Origin: Chenopodium formosanum | Lineage: Eukaryota; Streptophyta; Magnoliopsida; Caryophyllales; Amaranthaceae | Length of the DNA: 64,000 bases | Assembly (NCBI GenBank): GCA_024500155.1 | Contig: CM044862.1 | Location: 50,044,001 to 50,108,000, forward strand | Direction: 5' to 3' | Part shown: piece by piece, positions 9,201-20,444 of the stretch | Layout: the number at the start of each line of letters is the position of its first letter | Numbering within the stretch: position 1 is the first letter of the stretch | Notes under the pieces: generated by a model | The model's input: the letters and a program-made list of their open reading frames with translations, nothing else | Databases searched by the model: none | Told to the model about the DNA's origin: nothing | Translations under genes and position numbers: made by a program

Positions 9201-12200
9201 AAACGTGTTTGACTTTCCTTTCATTTAAAAAGATTTGTTTAAATGTTTAAACTTTCATTTGAATAAAAAAGCTTTGTTTGAATGTGTTTGACTTTTCTTT
9301 AATTAACAAAGCTTTGTTTTAATATGTTTGACTTTCATTTGATTCAAAAAGCTTTATTTGAATGTGTTTGACTTTCATAAGATTCCAAAAGCTTTGTTTG
9401 AATGTGTTTGACTTTTTTTCATTTAATTAATTATGTTAAATGCATTGGACTTTATTCGATTCAAAAAGCTGTGTTTGACTTTCATTCGATTCAAAAAGCT
9501 TTCTTTGAATGTGTTTGACCTTCAATTTATTCAAAAGATTTGTATTAATGTGTTCAGCTTTCAATTGATTCCATTATTTTCTTTAAATGCATATGACTTT
9601 CATTCGATTCAAAAAGCTTTGTTTGAAAGTTTTTTATTTTCATTAGATTAAGATTTCTTTTTTTAATGTGTTTGACTTTCATTTCATTCGATTAACTATG
9701 TTCAATGTATTTGACATTATTCGATTAAAAAAGCTTTGTTTTAATGTGTGTAACTTTCATTAGATTAAAAAACATTTGTTTTAATGTGTTTGACGTTCAT
9801 TTAATTCAAAAAGCTTTGTTTGAATGTGTTCGGCTTTCATTTGATTCAAATAGCTTCTTTAAATGTATATGACTTTCATTCGTTTAAAAAAGCTTTGTTT
9901 GAATGTGTTAGACTTTCATTTGGTTCAAAAAACTTTGTTTGAATGTTTGTGACTTTTATTTGATTCAAAAAGCTTTGTTTAATTGCATTTGACTTTCATT
10001 AGATTCATTTTGTTTAAATGTGTTTGACTTTTATTTGATTCAAAAACTTTTGTTTAAATGTGTTTGACTTTCATTTTATTAAAAAATCTTTGTTTAAATG
10101 TGTTCAACTTTCATTTGATTAAAAAAGCTTTGTTTGGATGTATTTGACTTTTCTTTAATTAACAAACCTTTGTTTGAATATGTTTGACTTTCATTTGATT
10201 CTAAAATCTTTGTTTGAATGCATTCGACTTTCATTCGATTCAAAAGCTTTGTTTGAATGTGTTTGACTTTCAATTTATTCAAAAGATATTTTGTATGTGT
10301 AAAACTTTCATTTGATTTAACTAGCTTCTTTGAATGCATATGACTTTCATTTGAATCAAAAAGCTTTCTTTGACTGTGTTTAACTTTGATTAGATTCAAA
10401 AAGCTTTGTTTGAATGTGTATGACTTTCATTGAATTCAATTAACTATGTTGAATGCATTGGATTTTATTCAATTAAAAAAGGTGTGTTTTAATGTGTTTA
10501 ACTTTAATTTGATTTAAAAAGATTTTTTGAATGTGTTTGACTTTCAATGGATACCTAAGGATTTTTTTTTTTAATGTTTTCAGCTTTCATTTTATTCAAC
10601 TAGCTTCTTTGAATACATATGACTTTAATTTGATTCAAAAAGCTTTATTTAAATTTATTTGACTTTCATAAGAGTCCAAAAGTTTGTTTGAATGTTTTTT
10701 ACTTTCATTTCATTCAATTAACTATATTGAATGCATTTGACTTTATTTAATTCAAATAGCTGTGTTTGAATGTGTTTGACTTTCTTTCGATTCAAAACGC
10801 TTACTTTGAATGTGTTGGACCTTCAATTGGTTCAAAAATATTTGTATTAATGTGTTCAACTTTCAATTGATTCCATTTGCTTCTTTGAATTTAAATGACT
10901 TTCATTCGATTCAAAAAGCTTTGTTTGAAAGTTTTTTACTTTCTTTAGATTAAAAATTCTTTTTTTAATGTGTTTGACTCTCATTTTATTCAATTAACTA
11001 TGTTCAATGCATTTGACTTTATTTGATTCGAAAAGCTTTGTTTTAATGTGTTTAACTTTCATCTGATTCATAAAGCATTGTTTGAATGCATTTGACTTCA
11101 TTCGATTCAAAAAGCTTAGTTTAAATGTGTTTGACTTTCAAGTGATTCTAAAAGATTTGCTTTAATGTGTTCAACTTTCATTTGATTGAATTAGTTTCTT
11201 TGAATGCTGATGACTTTCATTCGATTAAAAAAGCTTTGTTTAAATGTGTTTGACTTTCCTTTGATTAAAAAAAACTTTGTTTGAATGTGTTAGACTTTCA
11301 TTTGATTCAAAAAACTTTGTTTGAATGTGTTTGACTTTCATTTGATTCAAAAAGCTTTGTTTGAATGCATTTGACTTTCATTCGATTCAAAAAGCTTTGT
11401 TTTAATGTGGATGACTTTCATTTGATTCAAAAAGGTTAGTTTGAATGTGTTTTACTTTCTTTAATTAATTTAGCTTCGTTAATGCATTTCAATATCATTT
11501 CTTTCCAAAAGCTTTGTTTGAATGTGTTTGACTTTCATTTGATTCAAAAAGCTTTGTTTGAATATTTTTTTTCTTAAATTTGATTATAAAAGCTTTGTTT
11601 GAACAGGTTTGACTTTCCTTTGATTAAAAAAACTTTGTTTGAATGTGTTAGACTTTCATTTGATTCAAAAAACTTTGTTTGAGTGTGTTTGACTTTCATT
11701 TGATTCAAAATGCTTTGTTTTTAAATGTATTTAACTTTCATTTGAATAAAAAAGCTTTGTTTGAATGTGTTTGACTTTCAATTAATTCAAAAAAAGTTGT
11801 TTTAATTACCTTTCATTTGATTTAATTACCTTCTTTGAATACATATGACTTTCATTCGATTCAAAAAACTTCGTTTGAATGTGTTTGACTTTCATTAGAT
11901 TCAAAAAGCTTTTTTAAATATGTATGATTTTCATTTCATTCAATTAACTATGTTGAATGCATTTTACCTTATTCGAATCAAAAGTCTGTGTTTGAATGTG
12001 TTTAAATTTCATTTGATTAAAAAAGCTTTGTTTGAATGTGTTTGCCTTTCATTTGATTCAAAAAGCTTTGTTTGAATGTGTTCGGTTTTCATTTGATTCA
12101 AATAGCTTCTTTAAATGCATATGACTTTCATTCGATTAAAAAAGCTTTGTTTGAATGTATATGACTTTCATTTTATTCAAAAAATTTTAATAGAATGTTT

Positions 12201-14145
12201 TTTACTTTCATTTGATTCTAAAATCTTTATTTGAATATGTTTGACTTTTATTTGTTTCAAAAATCATTGTTTAAATGTGTTTGACTTTCATTTGATTAAA
12301 AAAGCTGTGTTTGAAAGTGTTTGTCTTGCATTTCATTCCATTAACTATGTTGAATGCTTTTGACTCAAAAAGCTGTGCTTGAATGTGTTTGACGTTCATT
12401 TGATTCAAAAAGATTTGTTTGAATTTGTTTGACTTTTATTTGATTAAAAAAGCTTTTTTTGAATGCATTTGACTTTCATTCGATTCAAAAAGCTTTTTTC
12501 GAATGTGTTTGACTTTCATTAGATTCGAAAATCTTTGATTGAATGTGTTTAAATTTCATTTAATTCAAAAATCTTTGTTTGAATGTGTTCGACTTAAATT
12601 TGATACAAATAGCTTCTTTAAATTCATATGACTTCCATTCGTTTAATAAAGCTTTGTTTAAATGTGTATGACTTTCATTTGATTCAAAAAGCTTTGTGTG
12701 AATGTGTTTGACTATCCTTTGATTCAAAAAGCTTTATTTGAATGTGTATGACTTTCATTTGATTTAAAAAGCTTTGTTTTAATGAGTTTGACTTTCCTTT
12801 GAGTCAAAAAGTTTTGTTTGAATGTGTTTGAATTTCATTCGATTCAAAAAGCTTTGTTTGAATGTGTTTGAATTTCATTTGATTCAAAAAGCTATGTTTG
12901 AATGCGTTTGACTTTCATTCGACTTTAAAAGCTTTTTTTAATGTGTTTGACTTTCATTTGATACAAAAATATTTGTTTTAATGTGTTCAACTTTCATTTG
13001 ATTCCATTTGCTTCATTTAAGGCATATGACTTTCATTTGATTCAGAAAGATTTGTTTGAATTTGTTTGACTTTAATTTGATTGAAAAAGCTTTGTTTGAA
13101 TGTGTTTGACTTTCATTTGTTTTAAAGAACTTTGTTTGAATGTGTTTGACTTTCATTTGATTCAAAATGCTTTGTTTTGAATGCCATTTACTTTCATTCG
13201 ATTCAAAAAGCTTTGTTTGAATGTGTTTTTTATTTTCAATTGATTCAAAAAGATTTGTTTTAATGCGTTAAGCTTTCATTCGATTCAATTAGATTCTTTG
13301 AGTGCTTATGACTTTCATTAGGTTAAAAAGCATTGTTGGAATGTGTTTGACTTTCATTAGATTTAAAAAGCTTTGTTTGAATGTGTTTGACTTTCATTTG
13401 ACTCACAAAGCTTTTTTGAATGTGTTCGACTATCATTCCATTCAAAAAGAATTGTTTGAATGTGTTTGACTTTCATTCGATTCAAAAAGCTTTGTTTGAA
13501 TGTTTTTGACATTCATTTGATTAAAAAAGCATTTTTTGAATGTGTTTGATTTTAATTTGATTAAAAAAGCTTTATTCAAATGTTTTAACTTACATTTGAT
13601 TAAAAAACCTTTCTTAGAATGTGTTTGACTTTCCTTTATTAACAAACCTTTGTTTTTATATGTTTGACTTTCATTTAATTAAGAAAGCTTTGTTTGAATT
13701 CATTTGACTTTCATTCGATTCAAAAAAGCTTTATTTAAATGTGTTTGACTTTCATTTGATTCTAAAAGCTTTGTATGAATGTGTTTTACTTTCATTTGAT
13801 TCAAAAATCATTGTTTAAATGTGTTTGACTTTCATTTGATTAAAAAAGCTTTGTTTAAATGATTTATCTTTCATTTGATTAAAAAACCTTTGTTTGAATG
13901 TGTTTGACTTTCCTTTGATTAACAAACCTTGGTTTGAATATGTTAGACTTTCAATTAATTCAAAAAGCTTTGTTTGAATGCATTTGACTTTTATTCGATT
14001 CAAAATTTTTGTTAGAATGTATTTGACTTTCAATTGATTCAAAAACTTTTTTTTAACGTGTTCAGTTTTCATTTGATTTAACTAGCTTCTTTGAATGCAT
14101 ATGACTTTTATTTGATTCAAAAAGCTTTATTTGAATGTGTTTGAC
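6237..14145. repeat. 40-bp satellite array, block 2
   Basis: This resumes the same monomer and the same long unit that the LINE fragment interrupted. The order of variant monomers from 6241 matches 3651 onward, for example the AATCAATTAACTTAATTG variant at 4406 and again at 6999. A related end-block (TTTCATAAGATTCCAAAAGC) recurs near 4990, 7590 and 9375. The 13201-14148 stretch is nearly the same as 34160-35104. No gene is present. Confidence 0.95.
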
Positions 14146-14148
14146 TTT
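14133..14148. repeat. Target-site duplication of the nested LINE (left copy)
   Basis: GAATGTGTTTGACTTT here matches 33177-33192. The last three T are ambiguous with the poly(A) tail, so the certain length is 13 bp. Joining the two sides gives satellite that lines up with the uninterrupted copy near 35090-35110. Confidence 0.85.
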
Positions 14149-14472
14149 TTTTTTTTTTGGTAAATAAAGATTTTATTACCAAAAGAGAAAGTTATAACTT
14201 ACAAGAGCTAAGTTATAACTACCACCAGAACACCACAAAACCTGAAAACAGGCCACTCTTCAAAGAAAACCAGTTCTAAGCCAAACCTAGCCACCTTCTA
14301 AGAAGGGTTCTAGGAAGGGCCTAGAACAAACTGGACTCAGATTTCCAGCTACCTTCTAGGAAGGGCTCTGAAAACCAGGACCAGACAACAAAACCAATAG
14401 TAACAAAATAGACAGCTGATAGAACCTTAGCAATAGCAAACAAGCCTACTAAATGCACCCACAAACAGCAAA
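14146..14472 (-). other. LINE 3' UTR with poly(A) and terminal inverted repeat
   Basis: The T run at 14146-14158 is the poly(A) tail on the minus strand. Immediately inside it, 14159-14180 is an imperfect palindrome with GGTAAATAAA on one side and TTTTATTACC on the other. The remainder is non-coding, with two copies of a CCTTCTAGGAAGGG-like palindrome (near 14293 and 14352) that also occur in the sister LINE. Confidence 0.75.
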
Positions 14473-15381
14473 CTAAACATACAAGTATTTTCTATCAGAT
14501 TCAAGGCATCTACAAGATACAACAAAAATAATATCTCTAAAAGCAGTATCTCCAGGCTTGTAATCTCCGGTAAACATCAGAGTATTTCTCTGTATTTAAA
14601 TACAGTGAATAGCCTCTGCAAAGCACATAAGCAACAATCTTCCTTTTGCAGTGGATCTTCTACCTTGCTGCAACACCCAATGAACTTCAGAGTCAAAATT
14701 TTGCCCAATTCTGGTAAAGCCAAGAAGTTGCAAAATCTTGTTCCAAATTCTAGCAGAATATGAACAGTTGAAAAAGAGATGAGAGACATTTTCTGCAGCA
14801 TTAGAACAGAAGAAACACAAAGGATCGCAGGTTATATTCCAAGTAGCAAGCCTATCTTTGGTGACTAGTCTGTTCCATACAGCCAACCATGTAATAAACA
14901 CACTCTTAGAAGATGCCCTGTTGTTGCAAATCAGTCTATTCCAAGTCACTTTCTCAGCTTGTGGTCTGATATGCTTGTAGAGCTTCCTAATGCTCATTTT
15001 ACCATTAATTGTAATGCCAGTCCACCCACCAATATTATCAACCAAAGCTCTGCAACTCATGATCTTCCTTAAAACCCAAGAACATTGTTTAGGAACAGGA
15101 GAAGACCAAAAATCTTTGTTATTGAAATAATAAATGTGTATCCATTTAACCCAGAGATTATCAGATTTATGAGCAATGTCCCAAAGCACTTTGGTGATTA
15201 CTGCTTTATTCCAGTCTTCAAGAGAGGTAGGATTCCAACCTCCACAAGTCTTAGGCAAACAAATAAATTTCCAATAGACTAAAGCTTTCTTGCTAGGATT
15301 AGACTTTCCAGTCCAAAGAAAGCATCTAAATCTTGATTCCATTTCTCTCAGAATCTTTTTTGGCAAAATAAAAATCTGAGA
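14473..15381 (-). pseudogene. LINE ORF2 C-terminal part (zinc-binding RT domain), broken
   Basis: This is the 3' end of the ORF2 whose upstream part lies at 27842-30280; the LTR element entered between a TCT codon and the preceding TGG. The reading shows the end of the RT palm/thumb region (FRCFLWTGKSNPSKK), then the plant LINE zf-RVT domain: WLAVWNRLVTKDRL, CDPLCFFC, and HLFFNCSYSARIWNKIL. An in-frame TAA at about 14608 replaces the Trp found in the sister LINE and removes about 45 C-terminal residues, which can still be read to 14473. It supplied reverse transcriptase function when whole, and is inactive now. Confidence 0.85.
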
Positions 15382-15382
15382 C

Positions 15383-16931
15383 TGTAGACACCTAAAAATG
15401 TCTCCCCAAAACCAAACCCGATGATGAACAACCTTTCACCGCCACTATTGGTCGGGTTTAGTATTTAATCCCGAGAGTGCTTAAAAAATCGTATTTTATT
15501 AAATTCATATTTTTGAACAGTCCATGGATTAGTCTTGATGTTTGGTAAAAGCATAGTTTTAGTTTCAGCCCAAACTTATTAATTAATTTTTAGCCCAAAC
15601 CTTTTTTATTTTGTTATTTTATTATTTATTTTTGGCCCAAACCCTTTATTTATTTTTATTTAATTATTTTCTTATTTTAGCCCGAATAATAAAAAGTCAG
15701 AAAAGGCCCGAAATTGTCAATCGGCACTTAAAATGCCGAAGGAAATTAGGGTTAAAAATGGGAGGTCTGCCGTGACACGGGACATTCCGTGTCTTTTCCG
15801 CGTAAACCCTTGACGCGTTTTCTATCCCGTTTTCTGAAAATTTCCCACGTCACGCCAAAAGTGTACCGTGTCACGGGACACTTTTTTAGGGTTTTTATCA
15901 TTTTAGGGTTCCGTGTGCTCCCTCAGCACATTTTCCCTATAAATACCCCCTCATTTCTGATGTATGGGGCACCGAGTAATTCTCTAATTTTATTTTCTCT
16001 CTTTTATGCTTTAGCCTAAACACTAGCCTACCCTTTTATACTTCAAAATTCCTTCTTCAAGTACTCAAAGGAGTCCATACTTTACTCGTGGTTCTATCCT
16101 TAAGCCAAGGCGTGAAAGGTAGAATTGTTTGAGGGTTTGGCCCCAAAATCAACTATACTTTATTTAATTTAATTTCATTATTGTTTTATTTATTTCCTTG
16201 AAGTTACTAACTCGTTTATTATTTTGTAGTTGCAAACAAACAGAATTAAAGTAAGGATCATGCTCCTTTTATTTTTATTATTTTTCTAACGATTTTGTGT
16301 TGTTGGAATTGTGATTAAATTGGTTTTAATATTAATGTTTATTCAATTATATTTTTTATTGATCACCATATTGCATGTTTAAAGGGAATAAGTAATTGAA
16401 AATCACGCCTAATAAGATAATTTGGACGACCGATTTAGGATCCTTTTTAATCTTGTTGTTTAATCAAGTGGTCACCAATATTTTAGAATTATATTGCATT
16501 AATATTAAACCAATTTAGCTTTATAATACTTTGGAGCAAATTGAATATTTTGTTTGTATGCCTTTGAGATCACAGGAATGCTTTTTAATATAAGAATCGA
16601 GTAGAGGCCAATACGGGCGAATGTGACTCCATGACTCACTTCGTACCATCATCCCTGATCCTCCTTTCGTGGTTCCGAACCATATGGAGTTAGTAATCTC
16701 ATGGATTATGAATGGGGTGTAACCTTCACGGGTCAATCGTTGTTTCCTATCGTTGTCCCTTATCGTGGTTGCCTTTTTATGATCCGTGAACGGTTTACAA
16801 GTTCCTTAAAAACTTGTTGGCGGCTCCCTACTTTATTTGTCCCTAATCGTAATGTCAATTCCCACTTCCTATGAGTGCCAAGCATATTCACCACATGCTT
16901 TAACGTAGGGGCACTTCGAGCGACGCCTCTA
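15383..16931 (+). repeat. 5' LTR of the TR-GAG element (1549 bp)
   Basis: Begins TGTAGACACC and matches 26128-27836 over its length with scattered differences. It lacks two blocks present in the 3' LTR, together about 160 bp: one of about 106 bp near 15760 and one of about 60 bp near 15875. Both remove whole copies of the CCGTGNCACGG palindrome. Its last bases read CCTCTA where the 3' LTR reads CCTACA. TATA box at 15938-15945. Confidence 0.9.
15938..15945 (+). promoter_or_regulatory. TATA box of the TR-GAG 5' LTR
   Basis: CCCTATAAATACCCC is a strong plant TATA context and is kept in both LTRs (other copy 26843-26850). The transcript should start about 30 bases downstream. Confidence 0.7.
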
Positions 16932-16934
16932 ATT

Positions 16935-16952
16935 TGGCGACTCCACTAGGGA
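16935..16952 (+). other. Primer-binding site of the TR-GAG element
   Basis: TGGCGACTCCACTAGGGA starts three bases after the LTR end. TGGCGACTC...GGGA is a familiar start of the internal region in Tat/Ogre-like elements. The tRNA species is not assigned. Confidence 0.75.
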
Positions 16953-17169
16953 GGATTCTTAATTATTTATCGATTTGAGTGTTCGGTATTTAATAAAGAT
17001 GAGTGGATGAGACTTGAAAGATTCTTGAAAAAATATTCATGTGATTAATTTGGCATTTTTGCATCTGCATAGACGTTTTAACGTCGCATTCAGGTCTGTC
17101 CCGTAGGAAAAATTGGATAACTTGGTTGCGCGCAAAGGAAAACAGGGCACCAGTCAGATCTTCTGACTG
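16953..17169 (+). other. Start of the untranslated leader
   Basis: Non-coding sequence between the primer-binding site and the first palindrome cluster. I see no ORF, repeat or clear site in it. Confidence 0.6.
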
Positions 17170-17260
17170 CCGTGCCACGGCAGAATCTGCTGTGTCACTG
17201 TACAGTGCACCGTCTGACGGTGCACAGTACCGTGACACGGGAATTTTTGCCGTGTCACGG
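17170..17260. repeat. Palindrome cluster 1 (five 11-bp motifs at 20-bp spacing)
   Basis: Motifs of the form CCGTGNCACGG or CCGTCTGACGG start at 17170, 17190, 17210, 17230 and 17250. Each is self-complementary around its central base and separated from the next by nine bases. The second copy is degenerate (CTGTGTCACTG). Confidence 0.9.
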
Positions 17261-17773
17261 CAGTCCTAAAATTAGTCCGGTGGCTTATTTTCTTTCCTCA
17301 CAGTCGACTTCCTTCGATTTTTCTGAAAAAACGTAAGTGTTCTACATGCGTCTTAGCCCCGGGGGATTTAAGCTCTATCGACCCAAAAACGCTCATGGCA
17401 ATAAGGGTTCATCCGAGTTATTAAATCCACCCAAACCATGGAGTCGAGTTCAATTTCATCATGAACTCGCGGAGCCGCCTGTTGGCATACACCCTTAAGG
17501 GAGGCTGCCTTGCTAACGTGTCCAAACTCTTAACCATGGTACCCTTTTGACACCCAAAGCTTGACCAATAGTTGAACATAGATCTTGACTCTAGGTTGCG
17601 AACTTTTTACATCATCGTGCCTAAATACTATGTGGTTGTTTGGTGCTAACCTTCATGTGTTTGCTCTTTTGTTTAACCCATGACCGAGGGTTTTTATTCT
17701 CACATAGTAATTAGTACGGATCTAAAATCGGTTAAAATCTGGAAAAATCACAAAACTGACCTGGAACAGCGCA

Positions 17774-17884
17774 CCGTGTCACGGCATGTTCTGCCGCGCC
17801 ACGGTGAACAGTGCCATGACACGGGGCTGTCTACCGTCTGACGGCAGATTGCACCGTGTCACGACAGTCTGCACCGTGACACGG
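17774..17884. repeat. Palindrome cluster 2 (six motifs at 20-bp spacing)
   Basis: Motifs start at 17774, 17794, 17814, 17834, 17854 and 17874, exactly 20 bp apart. The fourth is the CCGTCTGACGG type and the others are CCGTGNCACGG types with one or two changes. Between clusters 1 and 2 (17261-17773) the leader is plain non-coding sequence. Confidence 0.9.
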
Positions 17885-18199
17885 TGCCCAGGAAAGTGTC
17901 CTGTCAGTCTTTTTTTTCGATTTTTGTGCGAATGCTGTGTCCAGTTTTGTGTCATGTCTAGCTATACGGTCAAAACACGCGTCTATCACTTCACTTAATT
18001 ACTCACATGTCGTGTTCACACACTTTTTGCTTTAAGTCGTGCACCACTTTTTTGACCGTATTTCAGGGAAGTCTTGTTTTTGTGTCGTTTTTTTTTTTCG
18101 GAGTAAGTCGGATGGTATCCTCCCTTTAAAAATAAACAAGTAGAATTTCAAAATTATAGATTTTTTTTTTTTGAAAAAAAAAAAAAAAAAAAAATATTG

Positions 18200-18443
18200 T
18201 TGTGTCACGGTACAGTGCACCGTCTGACGGGGTGCTGTACCGTGGCACGGGAATGTTCACCGTGGCACGGCAATTTCCACCGTGACACGGTGGATTTTCC
18301 AAAAAAAAAAAAAAAAACAAAAAATGTTGTGCACGGTACAGTGCACCGTCTGACGGTGTGCCGTACCGTGGCACGGGAATGTTTACCGTGGCACGGGAAA
18401 GTTCACTGTGTCACGGCAATTTCCACCGTGACACGGTGGATTT

Positions 18444-18486
<43 letters not shown>

Positions 18487-18717
18487 AAAACAAAAAAACA
18501 AAAAAAATTGTCGTGTCACGGTACAGTGCACCGTCTGACGGTGTGCCGTACCGTGGCACGGGAATGTTTACCGTGACACGGGAAAGTTCACCGTGTCACG
18601 GCAATTTCCACCGTGACTCGGTGGATTTTCCCAAAAAAAAAAATTGCCGTGTCACGGTACATTGCACCGTCTGACGGTGTACTGTACCGTGGCACGGGAA
18701 TGTCCACCATGGCACGG
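18200..18717. repeat. Palindrome clusters 3-6, a tandem block separated by poly(A) runs
   Basis: Four tandem copies of a roughly 150-bp block. Motif starts are 18200, 18220, 18240, 18260, 18280; 18346, 18366, 18386, 18406, 18426 (preceded by a motif missing one base); 18511, 18531, 18551, 18571, 18591, 18611; and 18647, 18667, 18687, 18707. Spacing is exactly 20 bp inside each block. In every block a CCGTCTGACGG follows the first motif. A-runs of 10 to over 30 bases separate the blocks. Lys-rich open readings over the A-runs are artefacts. Confidence 0.92.
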
Positions 18718-19185
18718 AAAAAAAAAAAAAAAAAACCGCGTCTGTCAAGTCTTCCATGTTAATTTGGTCCTCGCGTCAGTCATTTAGGTTATTGTTCACA
18801 TGTCTAGCCATACGATCATACCCCGAGTCTTATGACATCACTTAGTCACTCACGAGTCAAGTATAGTCCACACACTCTCTTTATGTTCTGATTCGAGTCA
18901 TGCATCAGGTCGTTTATGATCGTATATTAGGTTTATGCACCCTTTTTTTCGTCATAATAAAAAAATGAGTGGAGTTTTCTTAACTGTTTTCAAATGTCTA
19001 TTTTTTTTCCTTCCTTTCCTATCTTGAGCAATGAGTCAAACAATTAAGTGAATTATTTTATTTCACAGTACTTGGTCAAGGAACAGGGATAGATCAATAC
19101 GGTTCGAGCCATTACCGCAACAATCTCTCAGATCTAATAGGCGTTCAAAGAGAACTTTGTCATCTCCGTTACTCATCACCTTTCA
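18718..19185 (+). other. Leader between the palindromes and gag
   Basis: Non-coding; A-rich to 18735, then mixed sequence. Part of it (near 18795-18930) resembles 17950-18060: both have a TGTCTAGC.ATACG stretch followed by CACTTA...CTCAC. This suggests an older duplication of a leader segment of roughly 850 bp. No gene seen. Confidence 0.55.
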
Positions 19186-19893
19186 ATGGCCACTAAAGAA
19201 GACATTGAGAACATCAACAAATCCATTGAGGCACTGTCTTCCATGATGCAAACCCTTACCACTAGGGTCACTACCATGGAACAAAACAAGGTCACTGTTT
19301 CCACCCTTGACAAACTGAAGGAACAAATGAGTAAGATCTCTGAGGATTTCACTTATGTGGAACGGCCTCCCACTCCTTTGGATGTGAAGGATAGACTCCC
19401 TGAAAAGTTCTCCACTGCTGATATTCCAAAGTTCAAGCCTACTGACAATCCAATATTCCATTTGAAGGCGTTCTCTGCAACCATGGCTCTTAAGGGATTG
19501 GATGTAACACTCTTCCCTACGGTGTTCTCTCTCTCCTTAGAACATGCTTGCCAACAATGGTTTTATTCCTTAGATGCCAAGCATACTGCGACTTGGCAAG
19601 ATGTCACCGACAGTTTCATGAATCGTTACAACTGTAACATTCAAACTAAAACTTCTGAACGTGAACTCTCCATTCTCAAACAGAAAGAGAATGAAGGCTT
19701 CACCGCTTACCTGAACAGGTGGAGGGAAACAACTTCACTCTTGGTAGATCCCCCCAAAGAAAGAGAGATGGTTTGCCTCTTTATTCAAAATCTGACTCAT
19801 AAATATAGGGAACATCTCAAATTTCTTCCACTGAACACTTTCGAAGCTGTATACGACATCAGCATCAATATCGAGGATGAGCTAATAAAGACT
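19186..19893 (+). pseudogene. gag: gag of the TR-GAG element, N-terminal 236 codons (interrupted)
   Basis: The start ATG at 19186 follows a CCTTTCA context and opens a frame with an N-terminal coiled-coil-like stretch (residues 1-60, heptad-like KLKEQMSKISED). The Gag core runs from about residue 80: FSTADIPKFKPTDNPIFHLKAF, then SLEHACQQWFYSL and FMNRYNCNIQTKTSERELSI. This is the capsid-like Gag of Tat/Ogre-type Ty3/gypsy elements and would form particles. The CACTA element enters after codon 236 (Thr). Removing it with one ACT copy puts the reading back in frame with 22842-23246. Apart from that insertion I see no stop or frameshift. Confidence 0.88.
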
Positions 19894-19924
19894 CACTACT
19901 ACAAAAAATCCCTATCGAGTCGCC

Positions 19925-20290
19925 TCTAAACCATCTTACGCATCGCTTCAAGGGCGACACTACAGGCATCGACACAATAGGGTACCCCCTTACGTGTCGC
20001 CTATAACGTGATGCGTTAGGTTGGTTTGTGAGTCGCCTTTTTCATCACATGTGACGCATTAGGTTGGTTTATGAATCGCCTTTTTAATTACATGTGACTT
20101 GTTAGGTTGGTTTATGAGTTGTCTTTTTCATTACAAGTGATGCATTAAGTAGTTTTATAAGTCACCTTTTTCATTACAGGTGACACATTAGGTAGATTTA
20201 TGAGTATCGTTTTCATTATAGGCAACACATTAGGTATTTTTATGAGTCCCCTTCTTGTAAAGAGGCGACGCGTAAAGTAACTTTACAAAA
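19925..20290. repeat. CACTA subterminal repeats, left side
   Basis: Six to seven degenerate units of about 55 bp, each with ACGCATTAGGTTGGTTTATGAGTCGCC-like content. The core GTCGCC or its variants occurs at about 19918, 19996, 20032, 20075 and 20160, and reverse GGCGAC near 20265. Arrays like this bind the transposase in En/Spm elements. The matching right-side region is 22570-22838. Confidence 0.8.
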
Positions 20291-20373
20291 ATTGTAATTC
20301 TTCAATGGCGATGCACAAAATACTTTTTTTTTACTCATTAAATTCACACTTAGCTTGCTACTGTATATAATTA

Positions 20374-20444
20374 CAACCTATGTAGGACTTGAACCTACAT
20401 CTATGTGCAATAGCACATTGCTTTACCATTTGAGCTAATAGGCT
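20374..20444 (-). tRNA. tRNA-like sequence inside the CACTA element (probably a pseudogene)
   Basis: On the minus strand a cloverleaf can be drawn. The acceptor arm is AGCCTAT with ATAGGTT (seven pairs, one G-U). The D region is TAGCTCAAATGGTAAAGC, matching the usual plant A-box style with one mismatch in the stem. An ATGTG/CACAT anticodon stem has a six-base loop, one short. The T arm is perfect: GTAGG-TTCAAGT-CCTAC. The 71-nt length fits. The short anticodon loop means no anticodon can be assigned and argues for a decayed gene or a tRNA-derived piece. No terminator-like T run follows closely. Confidence 0.5.

Noticed and set aside
13815..14072. Open Lys/Asn/Gln-rich reading on the minus strand in the satellite (similar at 34768-35025, 10094-10399, 60977-61216)
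   Set aside because: It repeats with the 40-bp monomer, recurs in each copy of the array, and has no start context or domain. Similarity between copies comes from satellite duplication.
3079..14145. CRISPR-like regular repeats
   Set aside because: The monomers are head-to-tail with no unique spacers, and the setting is a plant genome.
18032..18576. Lys-rich or Phe-rich readings over the palindrome blocks
   Set aside because: They come from homopolymer A/T runs and the repeated palindromes.
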